A program made the translations under genes and the position numbers. This document shows positions 1 through 7,855 of a DNA stretch of 18,214 bases, one piece after another (the stretch's first letter is position 1; each line of letters begins with the position of its first letter). The DNA is taken from positions 1-18,214 of the forward strand of contig CAJUMR010000045.1 in NCBI GenBank assembly GCA_910587475.1, given 5' to 3'. Source of the stretch: an uncultured Muribaculaceae bacterium (GTDB lineage Bacteria; Bacteroidota; Bacteroidia; Bacteroidales; Muribaculaceae). Under the pieces are notes generated by a model. That model searched no databases. It had not been told where the DNA came from and was given only the letters and a program-made list of their open reading frames with translations.

Positions 1-1236
1 ATATCCTCGGCCCAGGCTCTGGCATCGGTGGTCGCCGCAACCATCGGCATGGGAAATATAGCCGGCGTGGCGATAGCGCTCGTCATGGGCGGTCCGGGCG
101 CCATATTCTGGATGTGGGTAAGTGCAATAGTCGGCATGGCCACAAAGTATCATGAAGGCGCACTTGCCATCATGTTCAGAGGCAAGGATGACCTCGGCAA
201 TCCACAGGGAGGGACCATGCACATCATCGAGCGAGGTCTCGGCCACCGGTGGCGACCCGTGGCAAAGTTTTTTGCAATCGCCGGCCTCTTCGGCACTCTT
301 GGCATAATGAACGCCAATCAGCTCACAGAAGCCTTCATGGCGACATTCACCACCTCGGACGGCATCGCCGCAAACAGTTTCCTGACTTCAACAGGCGCGA
401 TACTCGGCATGTCGAACGCATCGGTCTACAAACTATTCTTCGGATGCTCAGTAGCTTCGATCGTGGCGATAGTCATACTCGGCGGGATACGCCGCATAGC
501 CAATGTTGCATCGGTAATGGTGCCGCTGATGGTGGCTCTGTATTTCGCCATGGTGCTCTACATCATCGCAGTCCACATAGACGCCGTTCCGGCCATCCTC
601 AGCCGCATATTCAGCGAAGCGTTCAACCTCCGGGCCGGCTTTGGAGCGTTTGCCGGCATAGCCATCATAGGCGCACGCCGCGCCGCATTTGTCAACGATG
701 CGGGCATCGGCACAGCCACAATCATGCACGGCGCCTCGGCCAACGACCGCCCAGTGCGCGAAGGATTGATAGCAATGCTCGGGCCGAGCATCGACTCAGG
801 CCTCGTGTGCACCCTCACCGCTTTTGCCATCCTGCTCTGCGGCGACATCAGCGCCGAAGGGCTTAAAGGACTTGAGATCGCAACCCAAGCATTCCGCTCG
901 GCCATACCGGGGGGCGAATACCTGCTGATGCTTGTCGTGGTGTTCTTCGCCATGTCGTCGCTGTTCAGCTACTCGTTCTACGGCACAACATGCGCCACAT
1001 ATCTCTTCGGCACGCGCCGCGGGCGTCACTACCGCATCTTCTTCATTCTGACTCTCATAGTTTTTGCCGTCGTGCCTCTCGAAGCAGCCGTCGGCATGTG
1101 CGACCTGTTCTACGCCCTGATGGCTTTTCCGACGATGATCACCGTCATAGCCCTGAGCGGCAAGGTCAGACAAGCGACAAAACAATACATTTCATCACTG
1201 AACAAAAACGCTCAATTTATCAAAGACAATGCTTAA
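1..1236 (+). CDS. Alanine/glycine:cation symporter (AGCS family), 5'-truncated
   Basis: Predicted inner-membrane sodium- or proton-coupled importer of alanine or glycine. The reading frame is open from base 1, and residues before the first in-frame GTG (position 28) already match the family, so the true start lies upstream of the window. About 411 residues are visible against a usual 450-500. The stretch ATIGMGNIAGVA near the visible N-terminus is the conserved AGCS segment around a first substrate helix. A second family hallmark follows in the middle, FVNDAGIGTATIMHG, which corresponds to the NEAGxGxAP motif. After it comes the PVREGL...IDSGLVCTLTA block. Many hydrophobic helices span the protein and the C-terminus is short and charged. 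The gene overlaps lgt by 8 bp, so the two are probably cotranscribed. The exact substrate cannot be read from sequence. Confidence 0.9.
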   Translation: MSSAQALASVVAATIGMGNIAGVAIALVMGGPGAIFWMWVSAIVGMATKYHEGALAIMFRGKDDLGNPQGGTMHIIERGLGHRWRPVAKFFAIAGLFGTLGIMNANQLTEAFMATFTTSDGIAANSFLTSTGAILGMSNASVYKLFFGCSVASIVAIVILGGIRRIANVASVMVPLMVALYFAMVLYIIAVHIDAVPAILSRIFSEAFNLRAGFGAFAGIAIIGARRAAFVNDAGIGTATIMHGASANDRPVREGLIAMLGPSIDSGLVCTLTAFAILLCGDISAEGLKGLEIATQAFRSAIPGGEYLLMLVVVFFAMSSLFSYSFYGTTCATYLFGTRRGRHYRIFFILTLIVFAVVPLEAAVGMCDLFYALMAFPTMITVIALSGKVRQATKQYISSLNKNAQFIKDNA

Positions 1237-2086
1237 CTATATCGTCTGGGACGCAAATCCCGTAATTATCGATTCGTTTGTGACCGTGCGGTGGTACGGT
1301 CTGATGTTTGCCATCGGTTTCTGGATCGGCTTCAACATCGTTGCCAAAATGTTCAAGCACGAAGGCGCGCCCGAACGCTGGCTCGGCATCCTGCTCATCT
1401 GGGTCGGCATAGGCACAGTGGTCGGCGCACGACTCGGCCACGTGTTCTTCTATGCCTGGGACTACTACTCCAAGCATCCGTGGAAGATACTCGCCACATG
1501 GGAAGGCGGCCTCGCAAGCCACGGCGGAGCTATCGGAGTGATCATCGCCGTCATAATGTTCTCGATATTCACCACCAAACGCAATCCGCTGTGGACATTC
1601 GACAGGCTCGTGCCTGCTATCGCTCTTGTCGGCGCCCTGATCCGCATCGGCAACCTGATGAATTCAGAGATATTCGGCCATGCCACCGACCTGCCGTGGG
1701 GCTTCATGTTTGTCAGATCATCGGAATGGCACGCGCTCTATGAAGGTGTGGCCTGCCATCCGACCCAGATCTACGAATCGCTCTGCTACCTCGCGCTTTT
1801 TGGGCTGCTGATGTGGATGTACTGGAAAAAGAATGCCGAGGAACGCCCCGGCCTGATATTCGGAACATTCTTGATCGGAACATTCCTGTCGCGCTTTTTC
1901 ATCGAATTTATCAAGAATGATCAGGAACCTTTCGAAGCAAACATGGCGCTCAATATGGGACAATGTCTGAGCATACCGTTCGTGTTGCTCGGCATAGGTC
2001 TGATCATCTATGCCATGGTGCGCCCAAAAGTAGCACTATCGTTCCCCGACCGCTTCGCCGACGAGCCTAAAGCCAAGAGCCGCTGA
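1229..2086 (+). CDS. lgt: Prolipoprotein diacylglyceryl transferase
   Basis: Inner-membrane enzyme that transfers a diacylglyceryl group from phosphatidylglycerol to the lipobox cysteine of prolipoproteins, the first step of lipoprotein maturation. The 285-residue length fits the family. Conserved elements are visible in order: GGLASHGGAIG with His98; RIGNLMNSEIFG with Arg139, Asn142 and Gly150; HPTQIYE; and RFFIEF with Arg222 and Glu226. The Arg-Asn-Gly and Arg-Glu spacings equal those of the catalytic and lipid-binding residues of the E. coli enzyme. Multiple membrane segments are evident. The start ATG lies inside the end of the symporter gene (8-bp overlap), which supports translational coupling. 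A long inverted repeat follows the stop. Confidence 0.97.
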   Translation: MLNYIVWDANPVIIDSFVTVRWYGLMFAIGFWIGFNIVAKMFKHEGAPERWLGILLIWVGIGTVVGARLGHVFFYAWDYYSKHPWKILATWEGGLASHGGAIGVIIAVIMFSIFTTKRNPLWTFDRLVPAIALVGALIRIGNLMNSEIFGHATDLPWGFMFVRSSEWHALYEGVACHPTQIYESLCYLALFGLLMWMYWKKNAEERPGLIFGTFLIGTFLSRFFIEFIKNDQEPFEANMALNMGQCLSIPFVLLGIGLIIYAMVRPKVALSFPDRFADEPKAKSR

Positions 2087-2110
2087 AAATTAGCCACGGC
2101 TTCTGATACA

Positions 2111-2178
2111 ATTAAACAGCCAAGCGTCACAAAATCGTCGGTTTCGCGCAGTGATTTTGTGACGCTTGGCTGTTTAAT
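2111..2178. terminator. Perfect 26-bp inverted repeat between convergent genes
   Basis: Arms 2111-2136 and 2153-2178 are exact reverse complements, with a 16-nt spacer (2137-2152). It lies between the convergent lgt (+) and the Rossmann-like gene (-), so a bidirectional terminator is the natural reading. No clear run of T follows on either strand beyond the GTTTAAT arm end, so intrinsic termination strength is uncertain. It could also stabilise the 3' ends of the transcripts. Confidence 0.7.
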
Positions 2179-2192
2179 GCTATTTCAGAAAT

Positions 2193-2666
2193 TTATTCCT
2201 GATAGACTTCGCGGTGGAAATTAGGTTCGATCACTTCGTCGGCGGTGCGGTCGGGATAGTCTCCCTCAGTGGAGATGAACACCCAGTCGATATCATCGAC
2301 CCTGCGGAGAAGGCTGACAAAATAAGCCTCCGAGTCGGGACTTGCGACCACTATCACTCTCGCCACACCGGCCTGGCGAACAGCAGTCAGAGTATCGGCG
2401 AATGTTTTCAAAGCCAATTCGTTGTGTGCTGCGTCACGCAGATTGTCGTCGTAGGTGAGGATGGCGTCGTGGTAACCTTCGAAAGCTTCGCGCATGGCGC
2501 TTTCATCACCATAATTCATACGCGACACCGTCAGCTGAGCGTCTTCGACCATCACATGTTCGGGGTAATCGACCATAGCGTTTACAGCAAGATCGCGGGC
2601 GAGGAGCACCGACAGAACATCTGCAAACACCCTGTTGTTTGTACCAACTAATGCTATTTCTTTCAT
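2193..2666 (-). CDS. Small Rossmann-fold (NAD(P)-binding-like) protein, degenerate
   Basis: 157-residue protein that resembles the N-terminal part of atypical short-chain dehydrogenase/NmrA-like proteins. It has a beta strand KEIALVG, an alternating alpha/beta pattern, an acidic VDYPE at the end of the second strand, a conserved DAILTYDD strand, and RVIVVASP after a helix resembling the segment around strand 5. The usual glycine-rich dinucleotide motif (GxxGxxG) is replaced by GTNNRVF, so only the first glycine remains and cofactor binding is doubtful. It is shorter than the typical ~210 residues of such proteins and lacks a recognisable catalytic YxxxK. It has no operon partner: it is divergent from prfC and convergent with lgt. 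The ATG start at 2666 is preceded by an A/T-rich leader without Shine-Dalgarno. Function unknown; expression as a real protein is likely from its clean codon pattern. Confidence 0.7.
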   Translation of the reverse strand: MKEIALVGTNNRVFADVLSVLLARDLAVNAMVDYPEHVMVEDAQLTVSRMNYGDESAMREAFEGYHDAILTYDDNLRDAAHNELALKTFADTLTAVRQAGVARVIVVASPDSEAYFVSLLRRVDDIDWVFISTEGDYPDRTADEVIEPNFHREVYQE

Positions 2667-2719
2667 AATACTAATTTTTAATTGTCGTTTTACTTACATA
2701 ACAACCTCCCCGAGGTTTA

Positions 2720-2751
2720 GTTGTTCACGTCATTTATTTTGGCTAATTTTG
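2720..2751 (+). promoter_or_regulatory. Predicted prfC promoter (Bacteroidota type)
   Basis: A -7 element TAATTTTG at 2744-2751 matches TAnnTTTG, and a -33 TTG lies at 2721-2723, 20 nt upstream. Transcription would begin near 2757, about 25 nt before the GTG start of prfC. Confidence 0.65.
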
Positions 2752-2782
2752 CAGTCTCAAACCGAAAAAACAAACAATCAAC

Positions 2783-4363
2783 GTGGCAACCCTCAACGAA
2801 GAAATACAACGTCGTCGCACATTTGCGATCATCTCTCACCCTGACGCGGGCAAAACAACTCTCACCGAAAAACTCCTGCTGTTCGGCGGAGCAATCCACA
2901 TTGCCGGAGCCGTAAAGTCAAACAAGATCAAAAAAACGGCGACAAGCGACTGGATGGAGATCGAAAAGCAGCGCGGCATATCTGTAGCGACGTCGGTCAT
3001 GGGCTTCAACTACGGCGACTACAAGATCAACATCCTCGACACTCCGGGTCACCAGGATTTTGCTGAAGACACCTACCGCACTCTGACAGCGGTCGACAGC
3101 GTCATCATCGTTGTCGACGTAGCGAAAGGCGTGGAGCAACAGACCCGAAAGCTGATGGAAGTATGCCGCATGCGCAACACTCCGGTGATCATCTTCGTCA
3201 ACAAGCTCGACCGCGAGGGCCGCGATCCTTTTGAGATCCTCGACGAACTCGAGTCAGAACTGAAAATCAACGTCAGACCGTTGTCGTGGCCAATCAACAT
3301 CGGCGCAAAATTCAAGGGTGTCTACAACATCTTTGAAAACACACTCGATCTTTTCACCCCCGACAAACAGAAAGTGTCGGAGCGCGTGGAGATCGACGAC
3401 GTCAATGATCAGCGCGTCGACGAGGCTGTAGGCGAGACAGATGCCGCCAAGCTGCGCGAGGATCTCGAGCTGATCGAGGGCGTATATCCTGAATTCAATG
3501 TCGACGATTATCTCGCCGGTCAGACTGCTCCTGTATTTTTCGGTTCGGCCCTCAACACGTTCGGCGTAAAGGAATTGCTCGATTGCTTCGTGAAGATCGC
3601 CCCGTCGCCCCGCCCTGTCGAAGCCATCGAACGCACCGTGCGACCCGACGAACAGGCATTCAGCGGTTTTGTGTTCAAGATCCACGCCAACATGGATCCC
3701 AACCACCGAAGCTGTATAGCTTTTGTCAAAGTATGCTCCGGCCGCTTTGAACGCAATGCCAACTACAAACACATCCGCTCAGGCAAAATGATGAAATTCT
3801 CTTCGCCGACAGCCTTCATGGCTCAGAAAAAAAACATCGTCGACGAAGCTTTCTCAGGCGACATCGTCGGCATACCCGACACCGGCAACTTCAAGATCGG
3901 CGACACTCTGACCGAAGGCGAAAACATCCACTTCAAAGGATTGCCGAGCTTCTCGCCCGAAATGTTCAAATACATCGAGAATACCGACCCAATGAAGTCG
4001 AAACAGCTTGAGAAAGGCATTCAGCAACTGATGGACGAAGGTGTGGCGCAGCTGTTTGTCAACCAATTCAATGGCCGAAAGATAATAGGCACTGTCGGAC
4101 AGCTTCAGTTTGAAGTGATACAGTACAGACTTCTGCACGAATACGGCGCACAATGCCGTTGGGAACCGATCTCGCTCTACAAGGCTTGCTGGATTGAGAG
4201 CGACGACAACGACGCGCTCGAAGCATTCAAACGCCGCAAACACCAGTTTATGGCTATCGACCGCGAAGGTCGCGACGTGTTCCTCGCCGACTCAGGCTAC
4301 GTGCTGCAGATGGCTCAGGCTGACTTCCCCAAGATCCGTTTTCACTTTTCATCGGAGTTCTGA
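2783..4363 (+). CDS. prfC: Peptide chain release factor 3
   Basis: Cytoplasmic translational GTPase that recycles RF1/RF2 from the ribosome after peptide release. At 526 residues it is close to the E. coli length (529). GTPase motifs are visible: P-loop SHPDAGKTTL at residues 18-27, DTPGH at 86-90 and NKLD at 140-143. The C-terminal half carries RF3-type text such as SFSPEMFKYIENTDPMKSKQL and GQLQFEVIQYRL. The SHPDAGKTT form of the P-loop separates RF3 from EF-G. The start is a GTG at 2783: the next in-frame ATG would remove the P-loop, and the N-terminus from GTG (ATLNEEIQRRRTFAI) matches other RF3 proteins. It has its own promoter upstream and ends only 2 bp from the convergent btuB-like gene. 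Confidence 0.97.
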   Translation: MATLNEEIQRRRTFAIISHPDAGKTTLTEKLLLFGGAIHIAGAVKSNKIKKTATSDWMEIEKQRGISVATSVMGFNYGDYKINILDTPGHQDFAEDTYRTLTAVDSVIIVVDVAKGVEQQTRKLMEVCRMRNTPVIIFVNKLDREGRDPFEILDELESELKINVRPLSWPINIGAKFKGVYNIFENTLDLFTPDKQKVSERVEIDDVNDQRVDEAVGETDAAKLREDLELIEGVYPEFNVDDYLAGQTAPVFFGSALNTFGVKELLDCFVKIAPSPRPVEAIERTVRPDEQAFSGFVFKIHANMDPNHRSCIAFVKVCSGRFERNANYKHIRSGKMMKFSSPTAFMAQKKNIVDEAFSGDIVGIPDTGNFKIGDTLTEGENIHFKGLPSFSPEMFKYIENTDPMKSKQLEKGIQQLMDEGVAQLFVNQFNGRKIIGTVGQLQFEVIQYRLLHEYGAQCRWEPISLYKACWIESDDNDALEAFKRRKHQFMAIDREGRDVFLADSGYVLQMAQADFPKIRFHFSSEF

Positions 4364-4365
4364 TC

Positions 4366-6459
4366 TCAAAAGAATTTCGGCGTAATACCGATGAAGAATT
4401 CGAAGTTGATGCCCGGCATCGGCCTCGACAGCACTGACATGTAATCTTCGTCGAACAGATTGTTGACAGCCAGTTTCAGCTGGAGATCGAGAGGCTTGAG
4501 CGAAACAAGCTTTTCAAGGCTGATGTTGCTCATGTAGTAGCACGGAAGATGGCCGGTGATGGTGAAATCGTTGCTCGACATCGTGTAACGCTCTGAATAG
4601 AACGCCCATTTGTAGAGGAAGCTCCACGACCGCCAGGCAAGCCGCCCGGTCAGCGATGCAGAGTGACGCGGCACATAAGGCAACTGCTTCCCGACCGACT
4701 GATCGGCAGCAGACATCTTGTCGCCTTCGTTGACCGAAGGAGTCCATGAATACGATCCGTCAAGCCCTATCAGCCAACCCTTGGCCGGAACTAACTGAAG
4801 ATCGGCCTTTACCTCAATGCCATAGGCATGCACTTTCTTGACATTGCGCGGCGAAAAGAACCCTTTGGCCGTCGGCAGCCATATAATCCAATCGTTGATA
4901 TAGGAGTCAAACCATGTGGCTGAAGCTCCGAATGTGAATAGATCAGCGTTGCCGATCTCGAAGCTTGCACCGGCATCGTAGCTGAAACCATGCTCGTTTT
5001 TAAGATCGGAGTTTCCGCCGGGCAGAAAGTAGAGATCGTTGAGTGTCGGGAAACGGTAGTTCTTCGAAACCGATGCTTTCAGCATTACATTGCCCGCGGG
5101 CGACAGAAGTCCGTCGACGAAGAACGCCGGGATCAACGGCGCCCATTTATCGCCGTACATGTCCTGCCGCAAGACTGCCGACAACCCGAGACGATCGACA
5201 GGCTGCCACTTTGCTGACGCCGAACCCGACAATTCAATCCTGCCTTTGTCGTAGCCGACAATAGCTTTATCTCCGTCCTGCAGGACTATGTTTTTATCTT
5301 CACTCCTTACCAGATGCTGGTGGGCCGACAGATTGGCGGTGAAATACCATCGCCGTGATGGCGCATACTCGCCCTCGGCCTGGCCGTAGAACGTGTTCAC
5401 CTTGCTGCGCGAGCGTGTCATCGCCGCCCAGTTGCCATCGGTCACTTCCCGACGGTAATCATATGCGAGCCATGTGTGGATATACCCGCCTTTGACCGAC
5501 GTGCGCCAATCGCTGCCGCTGCGATCCCACGACAACACCCCGCGGAAGGTCTGTTCACGCTGTTTGTTCTCAAATCCTCGCTCGTCGCCATAATCAGTCG
5601 TCAGCAGCGGGAGTTCGCGATCCGAATCGATGTACCATGCGTTGAGTCCGAAACGGTCGCCCTTGAGAGTGTTGTAATATACTTCCTGAAGGATATGCAG
5701 ATCGCGGAAGGCCCCCGAACGGTTGCGCTCGGTCGGGCTATAGCGTCCTATTATATTGTGGTCATCATCATAGATGTTTATCTTTTTGTCGTGGTTGACA
5801 TATTTGTAATCATTAGGGGAGGAGGAATACACGGCTCTGGTCGACACATGCCAGTGATCACTGCCGTAAGTAAATCGTGCAAATTCGTCGAAAGTGCTGA
5901 ACGACCCTACCCCCTGGACATATTGCAAACCTATGCCTTCGGGCACGACAGGCGACGTGGCGAGTCTGACAAGGCCACCGAGACCTCCACCGGTCTCGTT
6001 GACCGACGATGTGCCGTGGAGCAGCGAAGCCTGATCGATGAAGTATGACGGGATAGTAGAGAAATCGGTCATGCCAAGCATCGGGTTGTTGATGCGCATG
6101 CCGTTCCATGTGACCTGTGTGTGGCTCGGAGATGTGCCGCGGAAGGCCACGGTCGACAATGTGGCGCGTCCATAGCTTTTGACAAATACCGACGAATTGT
6201 AGGTCAGTATATCGGCCATCGACAGGGCTATATTTTCTTTAAGAGCAAGTGAATCAAATGTGGTTTTCTGCACTCCGATCTCTTTCATCGGGCGTTTGGC
6301 TGTTACGACAACCTCCCGCAGGTTGGCGGAGCGCTGTGCAGCGGCTGCAACGGGCAGCAACGCAATAAATAAAGCAAAAATAAATATGCCGCGCCCGACA
6401 GGCAAGCAAATACGCTTGCCGTCGCGACGCAGCATTAGTTCGAGATAGTTTCCGATCAT
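4366..6459 (-). CDS. btuB: BtuB-like TonB-dependent outer-membrane receptor (predicted corrinoid importer)
   Basis: 697-residue outer-membrane barrel receptor. It has a signal peptide (basic n-region around residues 11-16, hydrophobic core 24-41, likely cleavage after the AAAA run before Gln42). A TonB box EVVVTA follows at 49-54, then a plug domain with VAFRGTSPSHTQVTWNGMRINNP and GLGGLVRLAT, then a long beta barrel ending in a terminal Phe. It lacks the N-terminal carboxypeptidase-D-like domain of SusC receptors, and its size fits BtuB-class receptors. The vitamin assignment rests mainly on context: it is second in an operon led by a cobalamin riboswitch. Its ATG overlaps the stop of the DUF4465 gene (ATGA), implying translational coupling. 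Met9 is an alternative start that keeps the signal peptide. The 3' end is 2 bp from the prfC stop. Confidence 0.88.
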   Translation of the reverse strand: MIGNYLELMLRRDGKRICLPVGRGIFIFALFIALLPVAAAAQRSANLREVVVTAKRPMKEIGVQKTTFDSLALKENIALSMADILTYNSSVFVKSYGRATLSTVAFRGTSPSHTQVTWNGMRINNPMLGMTDFSTIPSYFIDQASLLHGTSSVNETGGGLGGLVRLATSPVVPEGIGLQYVQGVGSFSTFDEFARFTYGSDHWHVSTRAVYSSSPNDYKYVNHDKKINIYDDDHNIIGRYSPTERNRSGAFRDLHILQEVYYNTLKGDRFGLNAWYIDSDRELPLLTTDYGDERGFENKQREQTFRGVLSWDRSGSDWRTSVKGGYIHTWLAYDYRREVTDGNWAAMTRSRSKVNTFYGQAEGEYAPSRRWYFTANLSAHQHLVRSEDKNIVLQDGDKAIVGYDKGRIELSGSASAKWQPVDRLGLSAVLRQDMYGDKWAPLIPAFFVDGLLSPAGNVMLKASVSKNYRFPTLNDLYFLPGGNSDLKNEHGFSYDAGASFEIGNADLFTFGASATWFDSYINDWIIWLPTAKGFFSPRNVKKVHAYGIEVKADLQLVPAKGWLIGLDGSYSWTPSVNEGDKMSAADQSVGKQLPYVPRHSASLTGRLAWRSWSFLYKWAFYSERYTMSSNDFTITGHLPCYYMSNISLEKLVSLKPLDLQLKLAVNNLFDEDYMSVLSRPMPGINFEFFIGITPKFF

Positions 6460-7466
6460 TTCGCAATTTTAAGACTTGACGAAGCGGCTCTCACCACATA
6501 TACGCCGGCAGGCAGACGATCGATGCTGAACTGCTGAGCCTCTGTCGACATCACCTGTCGGCCGGTAACATCGTAGACCATAGCAAAGTCAGCTCCGTCG
6601 ACAGTGACAGTCTTTGTGGCACGGTCATAGCTGATGATGTTGCCTCCGGCAGCGTTGAGGTCGGCCACTCCTGAGGTTTCGACCGGCTTGACCATCAGCT
6701 TGTCGAGACAGAAATATTCAGCGGTGTTGTCGCCATATGTTCCGGAGTCTGTACTTTTCATCGTGAAATAAATCTCATTGACCTCTCCGAGTGAAGTCAG
6801 ATCGACATATCTCCAACCGCGGTTGATCGTCAGATTGCCGTTGTCGTAGGATGCGAGTTCGACAGCGATTTCTTTTTCAGACTCATCTGCAGCCACACCG
6901 TGGATCGTAAGAGTGAATTTATCGCCATTGGTAAACGCACGCGCATATCCGTCGCCATCCTGCACTGAGAAGTAAGAATAGCTGTTGAGATTGACATAAA
7001 CTCCGACAGCTTCATAGCTCTTGCCGTCGGTGAAAGTCATATCTACCGGACGGGCAGCCATATAGGGGCTGTAGAAAGCTACAAGGTAAGGCATTTCCTT
7101 GCTGACAACCGGAGCGCCGAAGTCGTTGAGTTTCACACTGCCGTCGTCATTAAGAGCTATGCCGCCTTCAGCCATGTTGCTGAACTGGTATGTTATGAAA
7201 TTTTCTCGGAAGCTGTTGTCGGCCGAATTTGAAGCAGTGAAGCCCCACCATGTGCTCCACGAGCTCATTGAATTGTGGACGAATGAAAAGCACTGGCTTG
7301 TGATAGATTCCTCGTCATCGTCATATGTTCCGGTCCATGCTCCGGTTTCGCTGTTGAACTCAAGCGGAGTGGTAGATTTTGAAAGATCGAGAACGATGAC
7401 ATCGCTTTCAGCATATGCGCTGGCGATGCTCATGGCTGCAACTGCAAAAAGTAAAGTTTTTTTCAT
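6456..7466 (-). CDS. DUF4465 secreted protein with type IX-like C-terminal tail, cobalamin-riboswitch controlled
   Basis: 336 residues. The N-terminus is a Sec signal peptide (MKKTLLFAVAAMSIASAYA, cleavage after AYA) with no lipobox cysteine. Residues ~40-255 match the DUF4465 pattern: SSWSTWWGFTASNSAD, VGVYVNLNSYSYFSVQDGDG, GWRYVDLTSLGEVNEIYF and TDSGTYGDNTAEYFCLDKL. The last ~60 residues resemble the type A sorting tail of type IX secretion cargo: VYDVTGRQVMS, then LPAGVYVVRA, then a basic KIAK end. From established knowledge, DUF4465 proteins recur in B12-uptake loci of gut Bacteroidota, where surface proteins (BtuG, BtuH) capture cobalamin for BtuB; whether this one belongs to the BtuH group I cannot verify. 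It is the first gene after the riboswitch and overlaps the receptor gene by 4 bp. Role inferred: a surface or secreted cobalamin-binding partner of the receptor. Confidence 0.85.
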   Translation of the reverse strand: MKKTLLFAVAAMSIASAYAESDVIVLDLSKSTTPLEFNSETGAWTGTYDDDEESITSQCFSFVHNSMSSWSTWWGFTASNSADNSFRENFITYQFSNMAEGGIALNDDGSVKLNDFGAPVVSKEMPYLVAFYSPYMAARPVDMTFTDGKSYEAVGVYVNLNSYSYFSVQDGDGYARAFTNGDKFTLTIHGVAADESEKEIAVELASYDNGNLTINRGWRYVDLTSLGEVNEIYFTMKSTDSGTYGDNTAEYFCLDKLMVKPVETSGVADLNAAGGNIISYDRATKTVTVDGADFAMVYDVTGRQVMSTEAQQFSIDRLPAGVYVVRAASSSLKIAK

Positions 7467-7522
7467 TGAATGTAGTTTTGTAGGTTATGAATAAAAATAG
7501 TAAACTGATCGCGGATAATCAT
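7463..7522 (-). CDS. Candidate 19-residue leader peptide ORF in the B12 operon leader
   Basis: On the minus strand an ATG at 7522-7520 opens 19 sense codons and ends in a TGA (7465-7463) that overlaps the ATG of the DUF4465 gene as ATGA. The peptide begins MIIRDQF and is hydrophobic and polar, with no similarity I recognise. The exact start/stop overlap mirrors the ATGA overlap between the next two genes and suggests translational coupling. A short ORF in a leader can arise by chance, so this is a proposal only. Confidence 0.3.
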   Translation of the reverse strand: MIIRDQFTIFIHNLQNYIQ

Positions 7523-7526
7523 AACC
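7483..7526 (-). promoter_or_regulatory. Hairpin next to the DUF4465 start, possible riboswitch expression platform
   Basis: Exact 8-bp inverted repeat GGTTATGA/TCATAACC (7519-7526 and 7483-7490) with a 28-nt loop. One arm contains the leader-ORF start codon and the other lies about 17 nt upstream of the DUF4465 ATG. No T-run follows, so it looks more like a translational control element than a terminator. Whether it communicates with the aptamer is inference. Confidence 0.35.
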
Positions 7527-7657
7527 CGAACAAAGAGTATCAGCCGAATAATATTCAGAACCTTCGAAAGTGCGCACACTCTGCGGCAGTCTGAAGCCGC
7601 AAAGCAATTTCACGCAATCGAGCCAGCCCACTACCCGGAGCACACTCAATGTCGGAC

Positions 7658-7847
7658 AAATGGCAGGTCTTCTGACTTATCTCCATCAGCCGCGCCTTCC
7701 CGGTCGTAGGACCAGTGACATATTGCGGCCGACCCGATGATGAGCGGTCATCATCTGAGAATTACAGCAGCGGGTACTGTCGGGGAGTCTCACCCCGTTC
7801 CCTTTCAATGCCGTTGACATATCATCTCTATGATACCTTGGCAACCA
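7658..7847 (-). ncRNA. Cobalamin riboswitch (aptamer)
   Basis: Read on the minus strand, the conserved elements of the cobalamin aptamer appear in order: GGTGAGACTCCC (7794-7783) followed by CCCGCTGCTGTAA, GTCACTGG (7718-7711), GGGAAGGC (7701-7694), and the B12 box AAGTCAGAAGACCTGCC (7678-7662), which fits the consensus position by position. It sits in the leader just after a strong promoter and before the DUF4465/btuB operon. The expected action is repression when adenosylcobalamin or a related corrinoid binds. About 190 nt separate the B12 box from the first main start codon. That stretch contains a GCGGC/GCCGC hairpin without a T-run, so control of translation is more likely than intrinsic termination. 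Confidence 0.95.
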
Positions 7848-7855
7848 TTTTGCTG

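Noticed and set aside
249..866. 205-codon plus-strand open frame inside the symporter gene
   Set aside because: Same-strand, other-frame product rich in His and Arg; a typical frame shadow of a membrane-protein gene.
5476..6048. 190-codon plus-strand open frame inside the receptor gene
   Set aside because: Antisense shadow of the beta-barrel coding region, with no family resemblance.
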